Source: Candidatus Dactylopiibacterium sp. (GTDB lineage Bacteria; Pseudomonadota; Gammaproteobacteria; Burkholderiales; Rhodocyclaceae). From it: a DNA stretch of 43,214 bases. Made by a program: the position numbers and the translations under genes. A model generated the notes under the pieces. That model searched no databases. It was not told the origin of the DNA and worked only from the letters and a program-made list of their open reading frames with translations. This document shows, one piece after another, positions 26,207 through 33,745 of this stretch. The DNA is taken from contig JAVHXQ010000031.1 in assembly GCA_031119555.1 (NCBI GenBank), positions 1 to 43,214 of the forward strand, in the 5' to 3' direction. Within the stretch, counting starts at the first letter, position 1. Each line of letters begins with the position of its first letter.

Positions 26207-26950
26207 TCAGGGGGCGAGGCCGCAGATGTCGGTCCGAAGCTCGAAATCGTCAAACAGCGTCGCCATCTGCGCGACGAGTGCGGCGGGCGGCGCGGACGCC
26301 ATGGCGAGCGCGCCGGGCGCGACGCCTTCGGCGCGAAAGACTTGCAGCACGAAGCGGCGTGCGCCCAGTTCGTGCGCGAAATGCGCGGCCAGCAGGGCCG
26401 CGTCGGCGCTCAGCGCTTCGTGGTGCCAGGTCAGGCGGAATTCGTGCGCGACGCCGCTGCTCACGACGAGCCGGGCGCTGCGCGAGGCGCGCGCGCCGCT
26501 GCCGGGCGTGCCCGTCACGGCTTCGTAGCCTGCGTAGTCGGCCTTGAGATCGAAGCCGATCCAGTCCAGGCGGGGCAGTACCGCCGCGAGACGTTCCGGG
26601 TAGGCGCCGCCGCTGTGCAGCCCGACCGCGAAACCCGCTGCCCTGACCGCTTCGATGGCATCGGGCAGGCAGCGATCGGCGGTCGGCTCGCCGCCCGAGA
26701 AGACCACGCCGCCGATCTCGCCGCGCAGCGCTTCGAGCCGCGCCATGACGTCGCTCCAGCACAGCGCGCGCGGGGCGCCGCGACGCTGCAGGCCCGGGTT
26801 GTGGCAATACACGCATCGCCACGGACAGCCGAGCAGGTAGATCGTTGCCACCCGCCGGCCGGGCCAGTCGTGCTGCGCGCAGGCGTCGAAACCGCCGAGC
26901 AGGATGCGCGCCTGCCAGGGCGCCTCGTGAGGATCTTGAATCCGGAACAT
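26207..26950 (-). CDS. nrdG: Anaerobic ribonucleotide reductase activating-type radical SAM protein
   Basis: A radical SAM enzyme of the NrdG2 type (about 247 residues), expected to install the glycyl radical in class III ribonucleotide reductase. The cluster-binding motif CPWRCVYC (CX3CX2C) and GVVFSGGEPTAD, which binds SAM, are visible, as are FDLKADYAGYEAVTG and a C-terminal ADxxxx-like region. The upstream ATG at 26959 is also in frame. The ATG at 26950 is preferred because a TACAAT box ends 7 nt before it, and the first ATG overlaps that box. No nrdD gene is in the window, so the partner must lie elsewhere, or the target may be another glycyl-radical enzyme. Confidence 0.82.
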   Translation of the reverse strand: MFRIQDPHEAPWQARILLGGFDACAQHDWPGRRVATIYLLGCPWRCVYCHNPGLQRRGAPRALCWSDVMARLEALRGEIGGVVFSGGEPTADRCLPDAIEAVRAAGFAVGLHSGGAYPERLAAVLPRLDWIGFDLKADYAGYEAVTGTPGSGARASRSARLVVSSGVAHEFRLTWHHEALSADAALLAAHFAHELGARRFVLQVFRAEGVAPGALAMASAPPAALVAQMATLFDDFELRTDICGLAP

Positions 26951-26957
26951 GGGCGGC

Positions 26958-26963
26958 ATTGTA
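26958..26963 (-). promoter_or_regulatory. -10-like TACAAT box overlapping the first nrdG ATG
   Basis: On the minus strand TACAAT (26963-26958) overlaps the first in-frame ATG and ends 7 nt before the second. No Shine-Dalgarno sequence is present, which fits a leaderless message starting near 26950. Confidence 0.4.
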
Positions 26964-26970
26964 CGGGACG

Positions 26971-26996
26971 AAAAAAAGCCCGCCTTGCGGCGGGCT
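26971..26996 (-). terminator. Intrinsic terminator after the pectate lyase gene
   Basis: On the minus strand, the 8-bp stem agcccgcc/ggcgggct with a GCAA loop is followed by a run of T residues (26977-26971). It begins about 20 nt after the pectate lyase stop and separates that gene from the nrdG-like gene. Confidence 0.92.
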
Positions 26997-27016
26997 GAGG
27001 GTGAAGCAGGGGTGGT

Positions 27017-29275
27017 TCAGAAGCGGGAGCCCGAGGCGCCCGAGCTGCTGCCCGAAGCGGGCTGCGTGAGGGTGACGGCGTTGAACACGCTGTTTGCGGT
27101 GGTGGTCGCCGCGCCGGAGGAGCCGGCGATACCGACCAGAACTTCGTCCGCCAGCGTATTGGCTACGAAGTTATACGGGCTTGCCTCGGTCCAGGCGCTG
27201 CCATCCGCCGAGTAGGCCACCGTGATGGTCTGGCCGCTGCGGACCATCTTCATCCAGACCGGGGCGACATCCGTGGGCAGGGCGCTCAGTGTCGTGATGT
27301 TCGCGTTGCTCGCGCTGACGCAGTCGGACGCCCGATAGTTCGCGCGCAGGTTCTTGTTGCCGCGCAGCATCATGGCGTAATAGGCGCTGCGCGGATTGGT
27401 GCCGTTGCGCAGCATGAGCCCGGCCACCACGTTCGCGGTATTCAGCCCGGTCGGCACTTCCATCGAGCGCAGCGCGGCGATGAGCGTGAAGTCGCCCGTC
27501 ACTTTGTGGTAGGCCATCGTCATGCCGTCGCCGCTGCCCGCGAGCGCGCCCGCGCTCACCAGCGTGTAGGCTCCGGCGCTGTACGTCGCGCGGGCCGTCA
27601 GGGGCAGATCGCCCGTGAGCTGGAAGACCCAGGAAGCGGGCAGGGGCGTGCCCCCGGCGATGCCGCTTTCGCTGGAGACCCAGTCGCTCGGGCAGGTCGA
27701 GGCCGCCGAGGAGGCGCTGCTGGAGGATGCGGCCGTGCCGGAGTCGCCCGGCAGCGCGATGGCGACCTTGCCGGCACCGGTGTTGGCGTCCACGTGCGCG
27801 CGCAGTGCTTCGGCGGAAGGCGCACGCGTGTAGGCATACGGAGGTTCCCAGCCCAGCGCGTTGGTGTATTCGCCGAAAGTGAAACCGACGCTCGCCGCCG
27901 AACTCTGGGCGCTGGCCTTGTTCTGCTCCAGCGCGGCCTTGGCGGCGGCTTCGAGTTCGGCGGAGGCGGGCTGGCCGTTGTACCAGGAGCCGACGTCCTT
28001 GAACTGGTAGCCGTTGAGGTTGGAGATCACGCGCGCGACGCTGGCCTTGCTGCCCGTGATGTCGAAGGCATTGGACTCCGACAGGATGCGGGACTCGGCG
28101 CCCATGCCGATGTAGTAACTCATCGGGTAGGGGCTGGCATCGGTGTTGCCGCTGTAGCGGTTGTTATAGACGTGGAACTTGCCGAAGCGCGCGCGCGGGG
28201 CGCGCTGGGTCGAATCCAGCCAGTGGTTGTAGGCGAAGGTGATGCGGTTGAACTCGCGTTCCTTGTAACCATTGCCATCGCCCGAACCGCCGACCATGTT
28301 GGTCTTGTCGTGGTTCTGGAAAAGCGAGTACGAGACCGTGATGTAGTCGGAGCTGTCCTCGATGTCGAGCAGGCCGTCATGGCGCTGTACCGCCTTCGTC
28401 ACGCCATTGATGGTGAGGATCTCGGTGTCGAGGTTGCGGCCGTCGCTGAACGTGCAGTGGTCGATCCACAGCTGCTTGCCGGTGACCACCGAGATCGCCT
28501 TGTAGCGCGAATTCCATTCGTGCTTGTCGTTGTCGTAGCTCGCGGTCAGGTCGAGCGGTGCCTCGAAGCCGAGGTTGCGGATGATGATGTTGCTGGTGGC
28601 GTTGATCGAGAAGTAGCCATCGACGATCTTCGCATCGCTCCCCACACCCAGGAGGGTGGTGTTGGACGGGATCTGGAACTGGATCTGTGCCTTCTGCAGG
28701 TTGGTCAGCGCCGTGCGCGCGGAGGACAGGTTGTTGATGCGGGTCCGCGTGGCGATCGCGTCGGCGTCGCCGGCCGTGGCGCGTGCCTGCAGATCGGCCG
28801 CCCAGGCGGTATCCAGGCTCTGGATGTAAAGCGGCCAGTCCCAGTTCGCCGCCGTGGCGGACTGGCTCTTGTACCAGGCTTCATCGGCCAGGCTGCCGGT
28901 GCCGAGATCCGTCCCGTAGACGGTGCCGACCACGTAGATGATCTTCGGCTCGTTCTTGGCCGCGGTCTGGTTGGTCGCGTAGGTCGGGCTGTTGGTGTTG
29001 GCCAGCGCGTTGAGCAGCTCGCGGCGGTTGGTGGCCTTGTAGATGTTGGTGGCCGGCGCGCTTGCGCCGCCCGTGGTGCCCGCGCCCTGCGCGGCCCAGC
29101 CATGCACGCTGGTGAGCGCTTCCATGCTGGCGACGCTGGAGCTTGCTGCCGAACTGGACGATGCGCCCGAATCGTCGTTTGAGTCACTGCCGCCGCAGCC
29201 GCTCAGCAGCATGCTGGCGGCGAACGCGAGGCAGGCGAGGTCGCGCACGCGCGACGCCTTCTTCAGGGTGATCAT
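27017..29275 (-). CDS. Pectate lyase family 1 lipoprotein with C-terminal accessory domain
   Basis: A 752-residue secreted protein. Residues 1-26 are a lipoprotein signal with the lipobox LLSGC, so Cys27 should be lipidated. A Ser-rich linker (about 28-50) leads to a polysaccharide lyase family 1 right-handed beta-helix (about 55-460). It carries the WIDHC motif at 270-274, DGLLDIEDSSDYITVSYSLF near 300, and the catalytic RAPRAR (RxPxxR) at 358-363. A second Ser/Ala linker near 515-532 precedes a domain resembling DUF1349/laminin-G-like accessory modules (about 535-735). Pectate lyases cleave polygalacturonate by calcium-dependent beta-elimination. The ATG at 29275 follows CGAGGAGAC. No pectin-uptake genes are nearby. 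Confidence 0.88.
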   Translation of the reverse strand: MITLKKASRVRDLACLAFAASMLLSGCGGSDSNDDSGASSSSAASSSVASMEALTSVHGWAAQGAGTTGGASAPATNIYKATNRRELLNALANTNSPTYATNQTAAKNEPKIIYVVGTVYGTDLGTGSLADEAWYKSQSATAANWDWPLYIQSLDTAWAADLQARATAGDADAIATRTRINNLSSARTALTNLQKAQIQFQIPSNTTLLGVGSDAKIVDGYFSINATSNIIIRNLGFEAPLDLTASYDNDKHEWNSRYKAISVVTGKQLWIDHCTFSDGRNLDTEILTINGVTKAVQRHDGLLDIEDSSDYITVSYSLFQNHDKTNMVGGSGDGNGYKEREFNRITFAYNHWLDSTQRAPRARFGKFHVYNNRYSGNTDASPYPMSYYIGMGAESRILSESNAFDITGSKASVARVISNLNGYQFKDVGSWYNGQPASAELEAAAKAALEQNKASAQSSAASVGFTFGEYTNALGWEPPYAYTRAPSAEALRAHVDANTGAGKVAIALPGDSGTAASSSSASSAASTCPSDWVSSESGIAGGTPLPASWVFQLTGDLPLTARATYSAGAYTLVSAGALAGSGDGMTMAYHKVTGDFTLIAALRSMEVPTGLNTANVVAGLMLRNGTNPRSAYYAMMLRGNKNLRANYRASDCVSASNANITTLSALPTDVAPVWMKMVRSGQTITVAYSADGSAWTEASPYNFVANTLADEVLVGIAGSSGAATTTANSVFNAVTLTQPASGSSSGASGSRF

Positions 29276-29448
29276 GTTGTCTCCTCGATACCCGGACGCG
29301 CCGGGCGCGGCGTTGTCGTGGATATGCCGGATGGCTATCCGCCGCTTGAGGCGGTCTTATATCACCGGGTGGGAGTGCATGAAAATGACAAGTTGTTCCC
29401 GGGAAAGTAACGAGTTAATCACGGGAATGTCGGCGAAATCGCGTTTTT

Positions 29449-30048
29449 CTAGGCCCGGCCTAGCCGATACAGCGCCACGCTCGCGTAATTGTTGGGTTCG
29501 AGTTCGATCAGGCGATCATCGTCGAACGCCGCGCGTTCCAGCACGCGGATTCCGCGCATCTCGCAGAGCTGTTCGAAATCGGCCATCGTGAAGAAGCGGA
29601 CGTTGGGCGTGTTGTACCACTGGTGCGGCAGGCTCTCCGAGACGGGCATGTGGCCTTCGTTGATCGATACGCGGTGGCGCCAGTAACCGAAGTTCGGGAA
29701 GCTCACCACGGCCTCGCGGCCCACGCGCAGCATCTCGGCGAGGATGCCCTCGGTATTGCGCACGGCCTGCAGCGAGAGGCTCATGATCACGTAGTCGAAC
29801 TCGCCGTCCTTGAAGCCCGAAAGCCCTTGCTCGAGGTTCATCTGCAGCACGTTGATACCGTTCTGCAGGCTCTTCACGACCCGGTCGGTATCGGCTTCCA
29901 CGCCGTAGCCGCGCGTGTTCCGGGTGCGTTCGAGGTGGCGGATGAGACTGCCGTCGTCGCAGCCAAGGTCGAGCACGCGGCTGCCTTCGCTGACCCAGCG
30001 GGCGATGACTTCGAAGTCGAAGCGCTGTGTGTTCCCGATCGTCACCAT
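29449..30048 (-). CDS. metW: Methionine biosynthesis protein MetW
   Basis: MetW is a 199-residue SAM-dependent methyltransferase-fold protein that accompanies MetX in homoserine acylation. The SAM-binding motif SRVLDLGCDDGSLIRHL is near residue 24. The family-specific segment VVSFPNFGYWRHRVSINEGH is near residue 107, followed by PVSESLPHQWYNTPNVRFF. The ATG at 30048 lies directly after the metX stop (one intervening base), so the pair is translationally coupled as in most betaproteobacteria. Earlier in-frame sequence is shadow of metX. The product probably activates or stabilises MetX rather than acting as a separate pathway enzyme. Confidence 0.94.
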   Translation of the reverse strand: MVTIGNTQRFDFEVIARWVSEGSRVLDLGCDDGSLIRHLERTRNTRGYGVEADTDRVVKSLQNGINVLQMNLEQGLSGFKDGEFDYVIMSLSLQAVRNTEGILAEMLRVGREAVVSFPNFGYWRHRVSINEGHMPVSESLPHQWYNTPNVRFFTMADFEQLCEMRGIRVLERAAFDDDRLIELEPNNYASVALYRLGRA

Positions 30049-30049
30049 C

Positions 30050-31195
30050 TCAAACCTCGATGTTCTGGAAGTAGGCGCGCATGGCGCCGTGATACTGCGG
30101 ATTGTCGAGCAGGAAGGAGTCGTGGCCCGCCGGGCTGTCGATCTCCGCGTAGCTGACGCGGCGGCCGTTGTGCAGCAGCGCGAAGGCCAGCTCGCGCGAC
30201 CGGGCCGGCGAGAAGCGCCAGTCGGTGGTGAAGGACGCGATGAAGAAATCGGCCTGCGCACGGGCGAGGGCGGCTTCGAGGTTGCCTTCGTAATCCCAGG
30301 CCGGGTCGAAATAATCGAGCGCCTTGGTGGTGAGCAGGTAGGTGTTGGCGTCGAAGAAGCCCGCGAACTTGTCGCCCTGATAGCGCAGGTAGGATTCGAT
30401 CTCGAACTCGACGTCGAAATGGTACTGGGGCGTGTCGTGGCGCAGCTTGCGGCCGAACTTGGCGGCCATCGCATCGTCGGACAGGTAGGTGATGTGGCCG
30501 ATCATGCGCGCCAGGCGCAGGCCCCGGTGCGGCACGATGCCGTGGCGGTAGAAGTCGCCGCCATGGAAGTCGGGGTCGGTCAGGATGGCCTGCCGCGCGA
30601 CTTCGTTGAACGCGATGTTCTCCGTCGAAAGCTTGGACGCGGCGGCAATCACCATGCCGTGGCGCACGCGCTCGGGGTAGCGCAGCGTCCAGGCCAGCGC
30701 CTGCATGCCGCCCAGGCTGCCGCCCAGCACCGCGGCGAGCTGCTCGATGCCGAGGCGATCCATGAGGCGCGCCTGGCTGTCCACCCAGTCCTCCACGGTC
30801 ACGAACGGGAAGCCCGCGCCCCAGGGTTCGCCGGTCGCGGGGTTGCGGCTTGCCGGACCGGTGGAGCCGAAACAGCCGCCGAGGTTGTTCACCCCGATGA
30901 CGAAGAACTTGTCGGTATCCAGCGGCTTGCCCGGGCCGATGAGATTGTTCCACCAGCCGCTGTCGCGCGTCTGGCCGTCGTAGCGACCCGCGAGGTGGTG
31001 CGAGCCCGACAGCGCGTGACAGACGAGCACGGCGTTGCTGCGCTCGGCGTTGAGAGTGCCGTAGGTTTCAAAGACGAGGTCATAGTCCGCCAGCGCGCCA
31101 CCGGCACGCAAGGGGAGAGCTTCGGTGAAATGGGCGGTCTGGGCGCTGACGAGGCCAACGCTGCCCGGGGCGGGCTGGAGTGCTTCAGTGGTCAT
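30050..31195 (-). CDS. metX: Homoserine O-acyltransferase (MetX type)
   Basis: This alpha/beta-hydrolase-fold enzyme acylates homoserine, the first committed step to methionine. It has 381 residues, normal for MetX. The nucleophile Ser lies in [16 protein letters not shown] near residue 150; [14 protein letters not shown] is near residue 100, and the catalytic Asp and His lie near the C-terminus in the segment ending [12 protein letters not shown]. Whether it uses acetyl-CoA or succinyl-CoA cannot be told from the name. Paired metX-metW enzymes of betaproteobacteria are often succinyltransferases. The gene has its own promoter, a SAM-II riboswitch and a terminator upstream; no ribosome-binding site is evident before the ATG. 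Confidence 0.94.
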   Translation of the reverse strand: MTTEALQPAPGSVGLVSAQTAHFTEALPLRAGGALADYDLVFETYGTLNAERSNAVLVCHALSGSHHLAGRYDGQTRDSGWWNNLIGPGKPLDTDKFFVIGVNNLGGCFGSTGPASRNPATGEPWGAGFPFVTVEDWVDSQARLMDRLGIEQLAAVLGGSLGGMQALAWTLRYPERVRHGMVIAAASKLSTENIAFNEVARQAILTDPDFHGGDFYRHGIVPHRGLRLARMIGHITYLSDDAMAAKFGRKLRHDTPQYHFDVEFEIESYLRYQGDKFAGFFDANTYLLTTKALDYFDPAWDYEGNLEAALARAQADFFIASFTTDWRFSPARSRELAFALLHNGRRVSYAEIDSPAGHDSFLLDNPQYHGAMRAYFQNIEV

Positions 31196-31203
31196 GAAAG
31201 AGA

Positions 31204-31234
31204 AAACCCGATCAGCCTAAGCGTGATCGGGTTT
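31204..31234 (-). terminator. Riboswitch-linked terminator directly before metX
   Basis: On the minus strand the arms aaacccgatca and tgatcgggttt form an 11-bp stem with a 9-nt loop, followed by TCTC-interrupted T residues. It lies 3' of the SAM-II aptamer and ends only 8 nt before the metX ATG. Its position suggests premature termination when SAM is bound. Confidence 0.8.
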
Positions 31235-31239
31235 GCCCA

Positions 31240-31294
31240 TCCGCTTTAGCCGTATTTGTTACGCGCCCGCAAGCTGAACTCAAATCGGCGCAAT
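31240..31294 (-). promoter_or_regulatory. SAM-II riboswitch (metX leader)
   Basis: The minus-strand leader contains the conserved SAM-II features in order: TGCGCCGATTTGA, the loop segment CAGCTTGCGGGCGCGT, AACAAATACGG and GCTAAA. The GCGCC/GGCGC arms form the first helix, and the GCTAAA segment forms the pseudoknot. SAM-II aptamers typically precede metX and metA in alpha- and other proteobacteria and repress the gene when SAM is abundant. A promoter lies just upstream and a terminator just downstream, so the whole control unit fits in about 130 nt. Confidence 0.93.
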
Positions 31295-31300
31295 GCGCGA

Positions 31301-31329
31301 AAACTACTCCGCGCGGGGGTGAAAGTCAA
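31301..31329 (-). promoter_or_regulatory. Sigma70-type promoter of metX
   Basis: On the minus strand TTGACT (31329-31324) and TAGTTT (31306-31301) are separated by exactly 17 bp. The predicted transcript start, about 31294, coincides with the first base of the SAM-II aptamer, which strongly supports the assignment. It lies between the ptsI stop and the riboswitch, so metX-metW can be transcribed independently of the pts genes. Confidence 0.65.
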
Positions 31330-31335
31330 ACCGGC

Positions 31336-33057
31336 TCAGAGCTTGTCGACGGCCTCGCGGATCTTTTCCGGCTCGTCCAGGCGCAGCAGGCGCGCCACCT
31401 TGAGCGCGAGCTCGCCGGCGTCGGAACGCAGGATCTCCTGCTTGATCTGCAGGATCTGCGCGGGATGCATCGAGAACACGCCCAGCCCCATGCCCAGCAG
31501 CAGACGCGTGAAGCGGCGATCGCCCCCCATTTCGCCGCAGACCGACACCGGGATGCCGGCCTTCGCGCCGGTCTGGATGGTTTGCGCGATCAGACGCAGC
31601 ACGGCGGGGTGGAGCGGGTCGTAGAGGTGCGCGACGGCTTCGTCGGCGCGATCGATCGCCAGCGTGTACTGGATGAGGTCGTTGGTGCCGATGGAAAGGA
31701 AGTCCAGGCGCCGCACGAACATGCCCAGCGCCAGCGCCGCGGCGGGGATCTCGACCATGCCGCCCACGCGGATGTCTTCGTCGAAGCGGATCTTCTCGGC
31801 GCGCAGCTGGGTCTTGGCCTGTTCGATGGCGGAAAGCGCGGCGTCGACTTCGTGCGCGTGCGCGATCATGGGAATCAGGATCTGGATCTTGCCGTGCGCC
31901 GAGGCCCGCAGCAGCGCGCGCAGCTGCGTGAGGAACATCTGCGGCTCGGCGAGGCAGTAGCGGATCGCGCGCAGCCCCAGCGCGGGGTTGGTCTCGGGGC
32001 GGGGGCCGCCGGAAGACAGCGTCTTGTCGGCGCCGATGTCCAGCGTGCGGATCGTCACCGGCTTGCCGGCGAGCGCTTTCGCGACGCTGCGATAGGCTTC
32101 GTACTGCTCCTCTTCGTTGGGCAGCGTGTCGCGGTTCATGAAGAGGAATTCGGTGCGGAAGAGGCCGACGCCATCGGCGTTGACGTCCTTCGCGCCGGCC
32201 GCGTCGCGCGGCAATTCGATATTGGCCTGCAGCGAGACTTCGAAGCCGTCCAGGGTGGCGGCCCGGTTGGCCTTGAGCCGCTTGAGCTTGTTGCGTTCGA
32301 GTTCCAGCGCGCTGCGCTTGAGGCGGTATTCCTCGAGCACGCGCTCGTCGGGGTCGATGATGACCACGCCGCGCGTGCCGTCGATGATGACGATGTCGCC
32401 GTCGCGCGTGATATGGCGGATGTGGCGCAGGCCCACCACGGCCGGAATGCCCAGGCTGCGCGCGACGATGGCGGTATGCGAGGTGGCGCCGCCCACGTCG
32501 GTGACGAAGCCGGCGATCTGGCTGTTCTTGAAGTGGATCGTGTCGGCGGGGGAGAGGTCGTGCGCCACGACGATGGTGTCGAGCCCGTTCTTGCCCTTGC
32601 GCGCCGCGACGTGCCCGGGGTGACCCAGGAGGGCCTTGACGATGCGCTCCACGACCTGGATCACGTCCGCCTTGCGCTCGCGCAGATAGGGGTCGTCGAT
32701 GTTGTCGAAATCGTCGACGATGGCTTCCATCTGCTGCACGACCGCCCATTCGGCGTTGCAGCGGCGCTCGCGCACGAGGCGGGCGGCGTTCTCGACGAGC
32801 ATCGGGTCGTCGAGCAGCATGGTGTGCAGATCGACGAAGGCCGCCACCTCGGACTGCGCCGTGGTCGGCATCTCCCGTACCGCGCGCAGCTCGTAGCGGA
32901 CTTTCGCCACGGCGTCTTCCAGGCGCATGACCTCGGATTCGACGTGGCGCGGAGCGATCAGCAGATGGTCGACTTCGAGCAGCGCGTGCGAGACCAGATG
33001 CGCGTTGCCGATGGCGATGCCTTGCGAGACGGGAAGGCCATGGATGACGAAGGGCAC
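31336..33057 (-). CDS. ptsI: PTS enzyme I (phosphoenolpyruvate-protein phosphotransferase)
   Basis: Enzyme I takes phosphate from phosphoenolpyruvate and passes it to HPr. The 573-residue product is full length. The phosphorylated residue is His194 in GGATSHTAIVAR. The PEP-binding domain has GVGLFRTEFLFM near residue 290, FLSIGTNDLIQYTLAIDR near residue 445 and the active-site Cys in PVSVCGEMGGD near residue 500. The GTG at 33057 follows AAGGAGG at 5 bases. It is the last gene of the EIIA-HPr-EI unit. No sugar-specific permease is encoded in the window. Confidence 0.96.
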   Translation of the reverse strand: MPFVIHGLPVSQGIAIGNAHLVSHALLEVDHLLIAPRHVESEVMRLEDAVAKVRYELRAVREMPTTAQSEVAAFVDLHTMLLDDPMLVENAARLVRERRCNAEWAVVQQMEAIVDDFDNIDDPYLRERKADVIQVVERIVKALLGHPGHVAARKGKNGLDTIVVAHDLSPADTIHFKNSQIAGFVTDVGGATSHTAIVARSLGIPAVVGLRHIRHITRDGDIVIIDGTRGVVIIDPDERVLEEYRLKRSALELERNKLKRLKANRAATLDGFEVSLQANIELPRDAAGAKDVNADGVGLFRTEFLFMNRDTLPNEEEQYEAYRSVAKALAGKPVTIRTLDIGADKTLSSGGPRPETNPALGLRAIRYCLAEPQMFLTQLRALLRASAHGKIQILIPMIAHAHEVDAALSAIEQAKTQLRAEKIRFDEDIRVGGMVEIPAAALALGMFVRRLDFLSIGTNDLIQYTLAIDRADEAVAHLYDPLHPAVLRLIAQTIQTGAKAGIPVSVCGEMGGDRRFTRLLLGMGLGVFSMHPAQILQIKQEILRSDAGELALKVARLLRLDEPEKIREAVDKL

Positions 33058-33067
33058 CTCGCCCTCC

Positions 33068-33337
33068 TTACTCGCGTTCGCCGAAGCGATTCGCGATCAG
33101 CTCGATGATGGCCGCGAGCGCGGCTTCGGCGTCTTCACCTTCGGTTTCCACGGTCAGCCGGGTGCCATGGGAGGCAGCCAGCATCATTACGCCCATGATG
33201 CTCTTGGCATTGACGCGACGGCCTTCGCGCTCAAGCCAGACATCGGAACGGAACTGCGTCGCCAGCTGCGTGAGCTTGGCGGAAGGGCGTGCGTGCAGGC
33301 CCAGTCGGTTGGCGATCTCGGCAATCGCTCGCGGCAT
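33068..33337 (-). CDS. ptsH: Phosphocarrier protein HPr
   Basis: HPr relays phosphate from enzyme I to EIIA. The 89-residue product has the phosphorylated His15 in NRLGLHARPSAK and Ser46 in NAKSIMGVMML, the position used for regulatory phosphorylation by HPr kinase in other bacteria. The ATG at 33337 is preferred over an in-frame ATG at 33358 because GGGGGAG lies just before it and the length then fits the family. It starts one base after the stop of the EIIA gene and ends 10 bases before ptsI. Confidence 0.95.
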   Translation of the reverse strand: MPRAIAEIANRLGLHARPSAKLTQLATQFRSDVWLEREGRRVNAKSIMGVMMLAASHGTRLTVETEGEDAEAALAAIIELIANRFGERE

Positions 33338-33338
33338 T

Positions 33339-33734
33339 TCAGACTCCCCCTTTGACATGAATCACGCCGTCACAACCCCCCGTGACGGCCTTTTGCACCA
33401 CCGTACCGATATCGCTCTTTTCCCGGTAGGTCAAGATGCGAAGCAGCATGGTCACATTCACTCCGGCGACGATCTCGACGCGCCCCGGCACGCGCAGCTT
33501 CATCGCGATGTTCGAAGGCGTGGCGCCGAAAATGTCGGTCAGCACGATGACGCCCTGGCCGGTATCCAGGCGCTGGATGAGCTCTTGCGCCTCCTCGAGC
33601 ATGCACTGCGGATCGTCCTGCGCGGCCACGCCGATCTGCGCCAGATGCGCGGGGCGCTTGTTGACCACGTGGCAGGCGCACTGGATCAGCGATTCGCCGA
33701 GCGTGCCGTGAGTGATGAGGAGGATGCCTATCAT
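33339..33734 (-). CDS. PTS mannose-family EIIA domain protein
   Basis: A 131-residue single-domain EIIA of the mannose (EIIA-Man) family. The phospho-acceptor His9 lies in GILLITHGTLGESL, and VIVLTDIFGATPSNIAM near residue 62 is the other family motif. No IIB, IIC or IID components are nearby. With HPr and enzyme I it forms a relay without transport, as known in many betaproteobacteria, where it is thought to regulate carbon storage or virulence. The true output target cannot be seen here. It starts 11 bases after apbE. Confidence 0.92.
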   Translation of the reverse strand: MIGILLITHGTLGESLIQCACHVVNKRPAHLAQIGVAAQDDPQCMLEEAQELIQRLDTGQGVIVLTDIFGATPSNIAMKLRVPGRVEIVAGVNVTMLLRILTYREKSDIGTVVQKAVTGGCDGVIHVKGGV

Positions 33735-33745
33735 GCTGAAGGCGC

